Assembly (NCBI RefSeq): GCF_023667495.1
Contig: NZ_JAMOZL010000015.1
Location: 1-64,000 of the forward strand
Reading direction: 5' to 3'
Length of the DNA stretch: 64,000 nt
From: Dyadobacter sp. MSC1_007
Lineage (GTDB): Bacteria > Bacteroidota > Bacteroidia > Cytophagales > Spirosomataceae
This document shows, in pieces, positions 34,809 through 43,889 of this stretch. The translations under genes and the position numbers were made by a program. The notes beneath the pieces are model-generated. The model was given only the letters and a program-made list of their open reading frames with translations, was not told where the DNA came from and ran no database searches. How positions within the stretch are numbered: the stretch's first letter is position 1; the number at the start of each line of letters is the position of its first letter.

Positions 34809-35953
34809 TGAGAGTTACGGTCATAAATAATCATCTAAATATAAGGGTTGGCAAGCCACGACTCAATGCACCGACGTATCAGTATCTTGCACCGGGAAGT
34901 GAGATAGAGGTTGATGGAGAAATTTACAAAGGTGATTTATATAATGATATTGACACCTGGCTGAGGGATGCCGGGGATAATTATTATTGGAGTGGTGGAG
35001 TAAAACAGAAAACATTCGACAAGAGTGTCGTAGAGGGTACTTTTAACGATCGCTGGTTTCAGACCCTCGGAATAAGTAAAGTATGGAATCAATTCAAGGA
35101 AAAAGGAGATAGAGCTAGCGCCCTTATCCTTGATACTGGAATTAACACAGACGTTAAACAAATATCATCAGCAATTAGAGGTGAGATAAAAAATTTTGTC
35201 CTCGATTCAACAGTCACAGACAATGAAGATGCTGAATGTCATGGAACTCATTGTGCTTCACTGATTGCGGCATCAGATCAATTAAGACACATAGGCGTAG
35301 CTCCCGAATCTAAATTATTGGTTGGAAAAATATCGAGAAATGGAAGCTTCGATTTAAAAACACTTAAACTCGCATTGACAGAATACCTAAATGATGAACA
35401 TACTTTTGATATTATCTCTTTGAGCCTTGCTCTGTCTAGTCCAGATGATGAACTCGAATCTCTCATCAAGAAACATGCGGACAAAAATCATATAATTATT
35501 GCGTCAGTTGGGAACGACCCTCTAAATGAAAATAGAGAATTTTCTAGATATCCATCAGCTTATACAAACTGTATTTCAGTAGGATCTTGCAGCGATGCTA
35601 TTACATTATCTAAGTTTTCAATGTGTCAATCAAAAACAAATATATTTTGTTTTGGAGAGTCGATATTTTCCTATAAAAAATCCTCCAATCCGGAGGCTCT
35701 AACAGGGACTAGTCAGTCCACTGCAATTGTAGCTGGTATATGCTGCCTGATAATATCCTGGTTAAAAAACAGACAATTCATCTATAACACGCAATCAATT
35801 AAAACCCTTTTAACAAAATATTCCACTGGTTTAGTCAACCGTCCCCAATTGCGATTGATACAACCAGTTTTGATTTTCACTAAACTAGAAAACTTCAATA
35901 ATCATGAGGAACGAAATCTACAAAATTGTATTGATGCTGATGTTATTGCTTGA
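34808..35953 (+). CDS. SH3b-subtilisin (S8) peptidase effector-like protein (copy B)
   Basis: 381 aa. SH3b-like head at 1-65 (LNIRVGKPRLNAPTYQYLAPGSEIEV ... YYWSGGV), as in the hydrolase at 18416. The S8 catalytic triad follows: LILDTGIN (D109), ECHGTHCASLIAA (H145), TGTSQSTAIVAG with Ser at about 300; the oxyanion Asn is in ASVGND. No signal peptide or prodomain is visible, so it should act in the cytoplasm or at the inner membrane. It overlaps the membrane protein gene by 1 bp and the next gene by 50 bp. Confidence 0.85.
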   Translation: MRVTVINNHLNIRVGKPRLNAPTYQYLAPGSEIEVDGEIYKGDLYNDIDTWLRDAGDNYYWSGGVKQKTFDKSVVEGTFNDRWFQTLGISKVWNQFKEKGDRASALILDTGINTDVKQISSAIRGEIKNFVLDSTVTDNEDAECHGTHCASLIAASDQLRHIGVAPESKLLVGKISRNGSFDLKTLKLALTEYLNDEHTFDIISLSLALSSPDDELESLIKKHADKNHIIIASVGNDPLNENREFSRYPSAYTNCISVGSCSDAITLSKFSMCQSKTNIFCFGESIFSYKKSSNPEALTGTSQSTAIVAGICCLIISWLKNRQFIYNTQSIKTLLTKYSTGLVNRPQLRLIQPVLIFTKLENFNNHEERNLQNCIDADVIA

Positions 35954-37898
35954 CTTTCACCCAACAACGGCACAGAACAGGGTAGCATTTTATGATGCCA
36001 AAGCCCTAACTGAAATTTACAAAGGCAGCTCAGTTCCGAAAAATATTCCTATAACCGATGCGACAGTTATACGTATACTTGAGTCATATTATGGAACAGG
36101 TACAGATGTTGCAGATCTTGTAAGTCGAAATAAATTCTTAAAGCCATATTTTCCCGCCGGTACAACTGCAAGCCTCACCGACTCTCAGAAAAATTTACTA
36201 ACACAACCTGCTTCTTCTATCGGCAATTTTGATGTAACAAACTTAGTCTCCGGCGCTGCACGTTTTCTCGCAGAGAGAACTAGGGAAGAATTAAATGAAG
36301 CGTTTTTCAAGAAAATGAAGGAACAGCTCAATGCGTTTCCGGAACTGAAAACGGTATTCCCCCAAACCACATCCTTTCTAAATGTAATCGAGACCTATTC
36401 CTATGCTTCGGTACTCCAGGTACTTAAGGAAGCATTCGAAACGGATGTACAAAATTTACCAGAAAATCTCTATTTAGTTAAAACGCTAACCTCGGCAAGC
36501 TGCCCTAGTGGTTCAGCTTATGTAAAATGCAACGCCAGGTTGCAAAAGCTATCCGATTTTTTCAGGTCACCAACTGGATTATGGGTCGGTTTAGGGCTAT
36601 ATTCTGCTAAAGAAGCTGTTTCATATACCAACCCGGCAAGCTTCTTAAATCAAATAGCAAAATCTTCTGAACTAACTGCTATTAGCATTTCAGGAGTAGT
36701 AGCAAGCGCTGATTATAACACAGCCTCGATCATAGCCTTATCCAACTTTATTTCCCAGAGCCTGATAAGCACAGACGAAAACCAGGTTTGGATTACTTCC
36801 AATCAGTTCACAACGTTGATTGCGGACAAAGACATGTTAAACATTTACCTGGGATTATTATATGCCAGTACGGAAAGTGCAGCGATATCTTTCAAAATCA
36901 ATGGCGCTCCAGATAAGACATTCCAGATGATACTTGACGAATATCATCCTAGACTCCCGGAAATTGAAAGCTTGATAAAAAGTTCATATTCCGCTTTTAA
37001 TGCAACTAACAATGCAGTAAAACAAATAAAAGTGGCCTTGGAAAAATCAGAATCGGCTAAACCACAACAGGCATTATATCAATACTATAAGACATTCACA
37101 TCTTCATTAAAACCGGTGGCACATAGCAGCCTTTTGGAAAAGGCCACTGGAAATATAAAGTTTGGAGAAGAATATGATAAAATTGAAAACTTTCTTAACC
37201 CAGCGGTTGATATCGCCTATCATATTTCCGTAAAAAGTTATTCCTCGGCGATTTATGATGTCACAATTCTATTGAAGAATTTAGACGCTTTTGACGGTGA
37301 CTTCAAGCCGCTCACAAAGTCATTCGTGAAATATGGAACTTTAATCTCGACTGTTGCTAACGCGCAATCTTCTGATGAAGTAAAGAAAGCGCTTGAAGCG
37401 TCTGTTTTGCCAGTCGGAAGCTCCGCTATTAAAAGAAATTCCCTGTTTAATATGGCTGTCAATGCGTACGTTGGAGGATATTGGGGAAAAACAATAAATA
37501 AGGATAGTCCGGTAAAGACTTTCGGGTTATACGCCCCTATTGGTGTGTCTTTTAGCTTAGGGATTAAGAGATTTGGAGGATTTAGTATTACACCGCAAAT
37601 TATCGATTTGGGTGCTCTTGTAAATTACTATCTCGTAAATGGGGATAATACAGCTCTTCCTGATGAATTTAAGGTAAGAGCATCCAACATTTTTGCTCCT
37701 GGAGGCCAAATCGCCTATAATATCCCAAAAACACCTTTATGTTTAACGTACGGTGTGCAATTTATTCCCTCATTATATTCGAAAGGCCAAATAGCAAGCA
37801 ATTCGATAATACAAGTTTCAAATGATTGGAGATGGCACCTTTCCTTAGTGGTCGATATTCCATTGTTTAATATCAAGGTGATAGATTTCAAAAAATAG
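35904..37898 (+). CDS. Secreted, outer-membrane-like protein of cassette B
   Basis: 664 aa from ATG 35904. Signal peptide MRNEIYKIVLMLMLLLDFHPTTAQ. The bulk is helical. The last 150 residues alternate in beta-barrel style (GLYAPIGVSFSLGIKRFGGFSITPQIIDLGALVNYYL ... WRWHLSLVVDIPLFNIKVIDF). It overlaps the subtilisin gene by 50 bp, so it is probably co-expressed. Position equals that of the lipoprotein phosphoesterase in cassette A, suggesting an envelope component. No known family recognised. Confidence 0.7.
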   Translation: MRNEIYKIVLMLMLLLDFHPTTAQNRVAFYDAKALTEIYKGSSVPKNIPITDATVIRILESYYGTGTDVADLVSRNKFLKPYFPAGTTASLTDSQKNLLTQPASSIGNFDVTNLVSGAARFLAERTREELNEAFFKKMKEQLNAFPELKTVFPQTTSFLNVIETYSYASVLQVLKEAFETDVQNLPENLYLVKTLTSASCPSGSAYVKCNARLQKLSDFFRSPTGLWVGLGLYSAKEAVSYTNPASFLNQIAKSSELTAISISGVVASADYNTASIIALSNFISQSLISTDENQVWITSNQFTTLIADKDMLNIYLGLLYASTESAAISFKINGAPDKTFQMILDEYHPRLPEIESLIKSSYSAFNATNNAVKQIKVALEKSESAKPQQALYQYYKTFTSSLKPVAHSSLLEKATGNIKFGEEYDKIENFLNPAVDIAYHISVKSYSSAIYDVTILLKNLDAFDGDFKPLTKSFVKYGTLISTVANAQSSDEVKKALEASVLPVGSSAIKRNSLFNMAVNAYVGGYWGKTINKDSPVKTFGLYAPIGVSFSLGIKRFGGFSITPQIIDLGALVNYYLVNGDNTALPDEFKVRASNIFAPGGQIAYNIPKTPLCLTYGVQFIPSLYSKGQIASNSIIQVSNDWRWHLSLVVDIPLFNIKVIDFKK

Positions 37899-37945
37899 TT
37901 AATCACTGAAAGTGAATTTCATTTTAGAAAATTAATGAAGTCTAT

Positions 37946-38245
37946 ATGAATCTTTTGAAGCTATTCTTGTTTTCACTAATCTTCGCTTTCACCGCAAACG
38001 CCCAGATGACCTTCACTGGTTTCGAAACAGGAATTAAGGATGCCACCAGTTCCGGAAAAAAGCAAGCGTTTGGCGGGATATCCGGAACTGAAAACCTGGG
38101 ACAGAATAATTGGATTTCGCGAGCGATCACAGTAATTACTTCAACTGTGCTAACTGCTCAACGATTTCTGATTCCCAATAGAAGATCAAACCAAGTGAGG
38201 GTATTAAAACAGATCATTGATTCGAAGGCATTAGGTTCGTCCTAA
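37946..38245 (+). CDS. Small secreted protein
   Basis: 99 aa with a clear signal peptide (MNLLKLFLFSLIFAFTANAQ). The mature part is short and Ser/Thr-rich without recognised fold. Start ATG 37946, 47 bp after cassette B, same direction. It could be a truncated gene. Confidence 0.45.
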   Translation: MNLLKLFLFSLIFAFTANAQMTFTGFETGIKDATSSGKKQAFGGISGTENLGQNNWISRAITVITSTVLTAQRFLIPNRRSNQVRVLKQIIDSKALGSS

Positions 38246-39026
38246 AAGCAAAAACCTTTTTTACTCTACGAAATATGAAATTGATGGCAAACGATTACAG
38301 TAGTAGTATATCTAACAGATGATGTCGATGAAAGTAGCGGTAATCTTCCATTCCCATCAAGTGCGGGTCGGCTTCGACTCAGCAACGTTTGCAACAAAGT
38401 GAAATGGATGAAGTCTAAAATGCCCATTATCCTCTTCAAATAGGCTTTAAAGAAGCAACTGTCACCAGGTCGGCGAAGCGCCATTTGCGGCCCAGATAAT
38501 ACATAACTTCCCATTCACAGGTTTTTAAGGCCTGTAATAATATTGGATGGAGAGATCCGCCCCCCCGGAGACAAGGGATTCGAACCTAATGTACAGAAGA
38601 AATTAAACCACTTTTTTGTCTTTAAACAGAGATTCTCTAACTTTGGAGGAAATTCGAGTTGCTATCAATTGATTATCAAGTCATTAGGTGAATTTTTGCG
38701 GGGCTTGGAGAGTGGATGTCGTGAATCGTGGAAGTAATTTCCGGGAGCCAGTAACTGACTGTGTTATAAATAGTTAACTATTCGTTTTCAGATCCTCACT
38801 CTCGCCGCGAAGGGGATATAACTATTCGTCTCTAGAGAAGTTGCTACTAAATGTATGTGCTGTGCCAGTCTTATATTTAGTCCTAATGGCAATTCGATTT
38901 TCGACGCAACGGGCGTTTGCTAGTCGGTGAAAAGTGCAAAAGCGCCAGAAGCGAAAGCAAAGTAGCCACACCGCCCCTATTTTCATTAAAAGAAATTCAT
39001 TTCGAATTTTCATGCATGACAGTTGA
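38246..39026. other. Gene-poor scar region
   Basis: About 780 bases. The minus strand at 38290-38520 holds broken coding-like pieces (MYYLGRKWRFADLVTVASLKPI, VEADPHLMGMEDYRYFH) in an interrupted frame. A tRNA-3'-end-like sequence is at 38566-38586 and a shared motif at 38713-38732. No intact gene. Confidence 0.4.
38566..38732. repeat. tRNA-3'-end-like sequence plus shared flank (att-like scar 1)
   Basis: CCGGAGACAAGGGATTCGAACC is, on the minus strand, a T-arm and 3' end as in tRNA-Ser genes (GGTTCGAATCCCTTGTCTCC), without the rest of a tRNA. 127 bp further is TGGATGTCGTGAATCGTGGA. The same pair of motifs with nearly the same spacing recurs at 49764-49930. Such partial tRNA ends arise from integrase-mediated insertion. 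Confidence 0.5.
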
Positions 39027-40031
39027 TCAACCTTGACGCTCACGCCTGTTAATTAGCCACGCGACTCGTGCAACACGGTCGCTGATACGCTTCATCGACT
39101 GCCTGACCAGATCGTCGGGCGGCAGCGGTCCGAAAACCAAAGTTCGAAACGCCCCGTTGTAGGCTGCTACAAGGTCCGGCCAAATCCGATCTAGATCAGA
39201 GAAGACTAAGGCCTGCGAAGGGTGGATGTAAAGCCAGTCGTTGTTGTTTCGGAAACTTTGTTGATCGTCTTGCGCGACCTGATTTAGCATCTGCTCAAAA
39301 TCCGGCGAATTGAAAAATCCGGAAAGGTCATCCTGGGCCAACATTTGGTGAAGGTCATAAACATGCCGGATTTTGCTACGCAAATCCCTTGCCGGGTTTT
39401 CAGTGTATGAGAAGCGGACAAGGCTCATAATCTTTTCACATAAGGTTCGTTCGGCCGCCAGGACCGAAACGTCAAAAGGCAGGAGCCCGTACTCTGCTGC
39501 CAAATCGGCCTGTCCGCGTGATATCATCATCTCATAAATAAATGAAGCAACTTCTCCCTTGGAGGCAGGTTCCGACGAGCCGAGCCAGCTCGTTTCCAGG
39601 ATGATCGTGTCCCGTACCTGCCCAAGATTCCCGTCAAAAACTTTGGAATACGAATGCACTGTTTTACGGATCATTCCCTTCTTGTTGGTAATACCTGGTG
39701 CTTCTACTTCCGGGATAAGCTCTGAAACAACATTGCTGATTTGTTTCAGGCGGTCCTTTAAACGGTTGGGAGACATACCGACATCCCGGACAACGACCAG
39801 GTCGATATCCTCGCTGAACCTGTTGATATAGGTGAAACACTTGGAAAGCGCTGTACCACCTTTGAAAACCGTATATTCCGCAGAAGGCCCCTCGAAGATA
39901 CGCCGGAGAGCGAATGTGACCCAGTAATCTTTTTCAATATAAATCTCTGGTAGCCCTCTGTGCTGAGCCGTAAAGGTTATGGCGTCGCGAAACAGTTCCT
40001 TATTTTCATGCAGTCTCATTGAATGTTCCAT
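39027..40031 (-). CDS. AbiEii-type nucleotidyltransferase toxin
   Basis: 334 aa. The N-terminus IYIEKDYWVTFALRRIF, then FKGGTALSKCF at 57-67 and SEDIDLVV at 73-80, are the nucleotidyltransferase motifs of the AbiEii/AbiGii toxin family (type IV toxin-antitoxin systems, abortive infection). Known members add nucleotides to tRNA 3' ends or otherwise block growth. It overlaps the antitoxin gene by 16 bp, the usual arrangement. Full length. Confidence 0.88.
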   Translation of the reverse strand: MEHSMRLHENKELFRDAITFTAQHRGLPEIYIEKDYWVTFALRRIFEGPSAEYTVFKGGTALSKCFTYINRFSEDIDLVVVRDVGMSPNRLKDRLKQISNVVSELIPEVEAPGITNKKGMIRKTVHSYSKVFDGNLGQVRDTIILETSWLGSSEPASKGEVASFIYEMMISRGQADLAAEYGLLPFDVSVLAAERTLCEKIMSLVRFSYTENPARDLRSKIRHVYDLHQMLAQDDLSGFFNSPDFEQMLNQVAQDDQQSFRNNNDWLYIHPSQALVFSDLDRIWPDLVAAYNGAFRTLVFGPLPPDDLVRQSMKRISDRVARVAWLINRRERQG

Positions 40032-40744
40032 TCTGCAGCCAAAGGCAACAATGTATCGTTAATTCCTAATTTGAAAACAGTCAAAGGATTGAGGCTCTCC
40101 TTTAAAGCCTTCGCTATGGCTCCTTTCCCTATGGAAGACAAAGCCGCTCCAAGCAGAGCGCGGACACGCGGCGGATATTTCAAGGCGTATCCGACAATTT
40201 CTTTTAGCCTGCTTCCTGTTAATTGTTGGATTTGGCCTGTTATAATCCCGATGCCCACTTGCATATTGACATCGGGAATATCTTTCAAATCCTTTAATGC
40301 ATCCAGCAACTCAAGCAGTTGATAATTGTCTTCGGTGACGTCCACATAACTTTTGACTGCCGTTGCACGCACAGTGCCCCGGTTGACAAAAATGCGCCTT
40401 TCACGGCTAGCTATCTGAATAATAGCTGGAACCTGGGTCGTCAGTCCCATTTGGTTATAAAGATAAGTTCCTGTGATGTAGGCAGTCCTTTGCCCCCCAC
40501 GGTACAAATAGGGTTTGAGCACCTGCTCCTCACCAGGACGCTTTTCACCAAAGACCGTCGTTTTCGGTTTATAGAAGATACCTTTAGATAGTTTTCTGAT
40601 CAGGCCTTTCTGTTGCAACCGTTCAAGTACCTTCGCTGCTGATGGGTACTGTTGCGCGGGTATGGTTAGCTCTCCATACCCGAAGCTAGTATCCTCCGGT
40701 ATGCCCTGAATCTGTTGCTGTATAGTTTTAGATAGACTAACCAT
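40016..40744 (-). CDS. AbiEi-like antitoxin (DUF6088 type)
   Basis: 242 aa, upstream partner of the AbiEii toxin. The N-terminus is a winged-helix (FGYGELTIPAQQYPSAAKVLERLQQKGLIRKLSKGIFYKPKTTVFG), typical of AbiEi/DUF6088 antitoxins that repress their own operon. AYITGTYLYNQMGL and RERRIFVNRGTVRA fit the C-terminal antitoxin domain. Confidence 0.85.
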   Translation of the reverse strand: MVSLSKTIQQQIQGIPEDTSFGYGELTIPAQQYPSAAKVLERLQQKGLIRKLSKGIFYKPKTTVFGEKRPGEEQVLKPYLYRGGQRTAYITGTYLYNQMGLTTQVPAIIQIASRERRIFVNRGTVRATAVKSYVDVTEDNYQLLELLDALKDLKDIPDVNMQVGIGIITGQIQQLTGSRLKEIVGYALKYPPRVRALLGAALSSIGKGAIAKALKESLNPLTVFKLGINDTLLPLAAEWNIQ

Positions 40745-40837
40745 AGTACCAATGTATTAGATCGAAATCAAAATGTCAAGTTTTATGATCAAAAAACTTG
40801 ACGCTATCTGGATACGCCGTACTGTCCGGTACTCGTG

Positions 40838-41170
40838 CCGTACAATCTTCTTAACAGACGGCTTCATGCAATTGATTCCGACTTCGCTCTGGAAGATGCC
40901 CATTGCCCCTCAACTGTCTAAAGAGAGCATTGCAAAACGATTCCACACCCTTGGCAAGAAGCCGGCCTACATGTTAAATTGACACCGAGGGTATTGTAAT
41001 TCGCTTATCCCTAATCGTCACACGAGTTTATAGAACAATTGATTAACGGCATAGACGTTGCCTAAATTCGAGTAAACTTTCCCAATTCAACTAAATCCAC
41101 CTTTGACATGATGCTTTCAAACGTAAAAAAGATTCAGAATTCAACCAATCATATTTTTGAATAATCGTTC
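40838..41170 (+). pseudogene. hipT remnant
   Basis: Reads PYNLLNRRLHAIDSDFALEDA, then in shifted frames LSKESIAKRFHTLGKK and TKSTFDMMLSNVKK, matching residues from about 234 onward of the HipT at 14182-15168. Only the last third is left, with frameshifts and stops. Confidence 0.8.
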
Positions 41171-41376
41171 AAAAAAGTAACAAAGTACAGGGCTAACAAA
41201 CACGAAAAAAGCTTGTAAAGGCTTGAAGTGAAAGTCTTTTGCTAGTGGGAAGGCGTCGACGAACTGGCTAACTTCAAAGTGATTTCCGTACCATACTGTT
41301 ACGCATAACGAACATTTAGTGCACTTGTGATTATTCAAAAAAGATGTAACTTTTGGGATATTTAATCAACGTACTT

Positions 41377-41743
41377 ATGAGGGTTTTTCTTTACTGCTTT
41401 CTTATCATGGTTGCCTTGTCTTGTAAGAGATCGGAGGTAACTATCGTTGAACAGGACACCGTTCCGGATCAATATCCTGACTGGTACACCTTGAAAGCTC
41501 CGATAGACCATGAAATCGTAGGTGTATGGGGTAATTATGACAAAACGATATTGATTTCAACAATGTCCAGGCTGTTTCGCACTACGGATCAAGGCAAACA
41601 CTGGGAGCAAGTTCACAAGCAGTCGATCGGAATCTTTGGAATCGTACAATATCAGGACACTTTATTCACTATGAGCGGCTTGTCTAGCCAGGCCAAAAAA
41701 GAAGTGCATCAACAAGTTCTTATACACGCGGATAACTATAGTG
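41377..41743 (+). pseudogene. BNR-repeat lipoprotein gene, 5' part, split by IS
   Basis: From ATG 41377: MRVFLYCFLIMVALSCKRSE, a lipoprotein signal (lipobox ALSC). TTDQGKHWEQV is a BNR/Asp-box repeat. The frame runs into the IS-B copy at 41744 after LIHADNYSV and continues on the other side at 43044. Before insertion the protein had about 250 aa. Confidence 0.75.
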
Positions 41744-41792
41744 TGAGGTGGCTCCGAAAAGCGGCACACATTTTTGCACAACATGATGCAAA

Positions 41793-42122
41793 ATGAAAGA
41801 CCAAAAATCGGTAAAAACTCGTCGGAGTTACGATGCTGAGTTCAAGCAGGAAATGACCAGAATGCTTATTTCGGGCAGAAGTGCAAAGGAAATCTCTGAG
41901 GTTTTTGGAATTGCCGAGAATGTTCTCTATCGTTGGAGAAGGATGGCAACAAAAAAGACGAAATCGAATAGCGGAGAAAATGGTAACGATAAAGCAGCAA
42001 AGCTAGCTGCCGAAGTTGCAAAGCTACGTGCTGAGAACGAGCGCTTAAAAACTGACCGCGAAATCTTAAAAAAGGCCTTAGGTCTCTTGAGCCAGTCCGA
42101 CTCAGGGACGTCTATGAGCTGA
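41793..42122 (+). CDS. IS3-family OrfA, copy 2
   Basis: 109 aa, the same protein as at 22220: N-terminal HTH_Tnp_1 and a coiled coil. The slippery A-AAA-AAG is at 42068-42074. Confidence 0.9.
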   Translation: MKDQKSVKTRRSYDAEFKQEMTRMLISGRSAKEISEVFGIAENVLYRWRRMATKKTKSNSGENGNDKAAKLAAEVAKLRAENERLKTDREILKKALGLLSQSDSGTSMS

Positions 42123-42985
42123 TCTACTCAGTTTCTCGGACGCAAAAAATCAATTATCTGTGCTCACTTTTCGAAGTTAGTCGGACAGCCTACTATCGTT
42201 ACCGGCATGGGAAAAGCTATAACGCTGACAAAAAATATAACCGGCCAAAGCATGAGATTCGGAAGGAGTTTATCCAGAATTTTAAGCGATACGGTAGCAG
42301 ACGCATTAAGGAATCCTTGAAGCAAAAGGGTATAAAAATCGGTCGCAGGAAAGTTGCTGAAATCATGCGTAAAGAAGGATTGAGGGCTATTCAGCCACCG
42401 AAATTTATTCCAAGGACAACCGATAGTAAGCATGGGAAACGGGTATCTCCCAATCTTTTGCTGGGCCAGCCCAAACCAAGCAGACCTAACAGTGTGTGGG
42501 TATCCGATATCACGTACATATCCCTAAAAGGCGGCAAATGGGCGTATTTATGCGTCTGGATTGATCTATTCTCACGCCAGGTAGTTGGCTGGCAATTAGG
42601 TGACAATATGCAGGAAAGTCTGGTTCGGGAGCCATTGGAAAGGGCTCTTTTGAGGCGTAGAGTAGAGCCAGGTATGATTGTGCATTCAGACCGCGGCGGC
42701 CAATATCTGTCGCACAAAATAAAGAAACTGATTAAGACCTTTAAACTGAAACAAAGCATGTCCCGCGCCGATGATCCGTACGACAATGCTTGGGCCGAGT
42801 CGTTCTGGAGCAGGCTGAAAGCGGAACTAAATATGCCGAAAGGTGGATATGAGAGTATAGAGAAATTGAAGACCGTCCTATTCGAATACATCGATGGATA
42901 CTATAACACTAGGCGACTCCATTCCTCTTTAAACTATCTGAATCCGGCAGCCTTCGAGGCGCAATACTACCGGCAAACAGGATGA
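42071..42985 (+). CDS. IS3-family OrfB transposase (frameshift product), copy 2
   Basis: Same as copy 1: DDE integrase core with VSDITYI, HSDRGGQY and AWAESFWSRLKAEL; open from the slippery site to the TGA at 42983-42985, internal ATG at 42317. Complete. Confidence 0.85.
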   Translation, partial: KGLRSLEPVRLRDVYELIYSVSRTQKINYLCSLFEVSRTAYYRYRHGKSYNADKKYNRPKHEIRKEFIQNFKRYGSRRIKESLKQKGIKIGRRKVAEIMRKEGLRAIQPPKFIPRTTDSKHGKRVSPNLLLGQPKPSRPNSVWVSDITYISLKGGKWAYLCVWIDLFSRQVVGWQLGDNMQESLVREPLERALLRRRVEPGMIVHSDRGGQYLSHKIKKLIKTFKLKQSMSRADDPYDNAWAESFWSRLKAELNMPKGGYESIEKLKTVLFEYIDGYYNTRRLHSSLNYLNPAAFEAQYYRQTG

Positions 42986-43043
42986 GAATTGAGATTTTAG
43001 ATATTTACTAACCCGCAAAAGTGTAAACCAAAACGGAACCACG

Positions 43044-43429
43044 TCAGTGTAGACGATGGCAAAACTTGGCAAAGATATATACCGCGAAATAGCGTTTTGA
43101 GTGACATTCCTGAATTTGATTCACCCAACAAATTCCTAATTAATCCAATTGTCGCTCCGAGCAAGATAGTTTATCAGATTAAGAAAGTCTTTTTAGATGG
43201 TCCAAATGCTACGATCGGATCTTTTGAAACCCCCGGAGTTATTAAATCCACAGGGCAAACGATTGATCTTCCACAGCTTCACCAGTTGAAAAGCCTCTTC
43301 CTGGACGATCAGCAGCGACTTTACATAGCAGGCACCGATGCGGTTTGCATGTCAGGAGGAGAATTCAGGTTTTGCAACAGCCAAGCCGGAAGGGGAGTTG
43401 TGTACGTTTCTAAGAAATCGCTGCCCTAA
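43044..43429 (+). pseudogene. BNR-repeat lipoprotein gene, 3' part
   Basis: Continues SVDDGKTWQRYIPRNSVLSDIPEF, where SVDDGKTWQRY is a second BNR/Asp-box repeat that was cut by the IS, and ends VVYVSKKSLP. Joining it to 41377-41743 without the IS and one GTG copy restores one frame. Confidence 0.75.
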
Positions 43430-43526
43430 ATTCACACTATAAACCAACTAATATACTGATCGCCGGCGCTGATTTTTTTTTGTAGCACGTTGTGGGCCAG
43501 GCTGTATTTAGACAGTAAGCATAGAT

Positions 43527-43889
43527 ATGGAGAAAACACAGCAAAAAGAGCAGAAATGGGGCTTTTGGATTTATATGTTGAATTTTTTAAACCTGGATTC
43601 AATTGTGCGGTTGCTAATCCGGCGGATATTAAATAGTGACGAGACCTCATTTAGCCACCATCTTATTTCGTTCGTCATCGCCACTAGCTTGACATTTGCA
43701 ATCTTCTACGCGTTTCGTTACTATTCTTGGAAATTTAAGGTTTGGACAACTTGCGCTATTGTCGTCATCTGGCTGTTAGCGCATATTTTGAATGCTCGCA
43801 CTAAGCCAGCGAATTCTATGGGGCATGTTCAACCAATTCAAAGTTCCTATTTTTCAGTTCACAGATCATGGGCTTTCAGCGCGTTCTAA
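43527..43889 (+). CDS. Small two-TM membrane protein
   Basis: 120 aa. Charged N-terminus (MEKTQQKEQKWGFW), then hydrophobic helices at about 44-63 (HLISFVIATSLTFAIFYAF) and 70-88 (FKVWTTCAIVVIWLLAHIL). No family recognised. Overlaps the next gene by 22 bp, so the annotated end may be coincidental, but coupling is possible. Confidence 0.5.
   Translation: MEKTQQKEQKWGFWIYMLNFLNLDSIVRLLIRRILNSDETSFSHHLISFVIATSLTFAIFYAFRYYSWKFKVWTTCAIVVIWLLAHILNARTKPANSMGHVQPIQSSYFSVHRSWAFSAF

Larger units (their letters stand above)
41744..43046 (+). mobile_element. Complete IS3-family element, copy 2 (IS-B)
   Basis: 1303 bp, the same ends as copy 1, flanked by GTG on both sides (3-bp target duplication). It splits a lipoprotein gene. 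Both encoded proteins are identical to those of copy 1. Confidence 0.9.

Noticed and set aside
38566..38590. Complete tRNA gene
   Set aside because: Only the T-arm and 3' end can be folded; no D-arm or anticodon arm follows on the minus strand.
38822..39043. 73-aa minus-strand ORF
   Set aside because: Atypical composition and overlap with the AbiEii stop; not credible as a gene.
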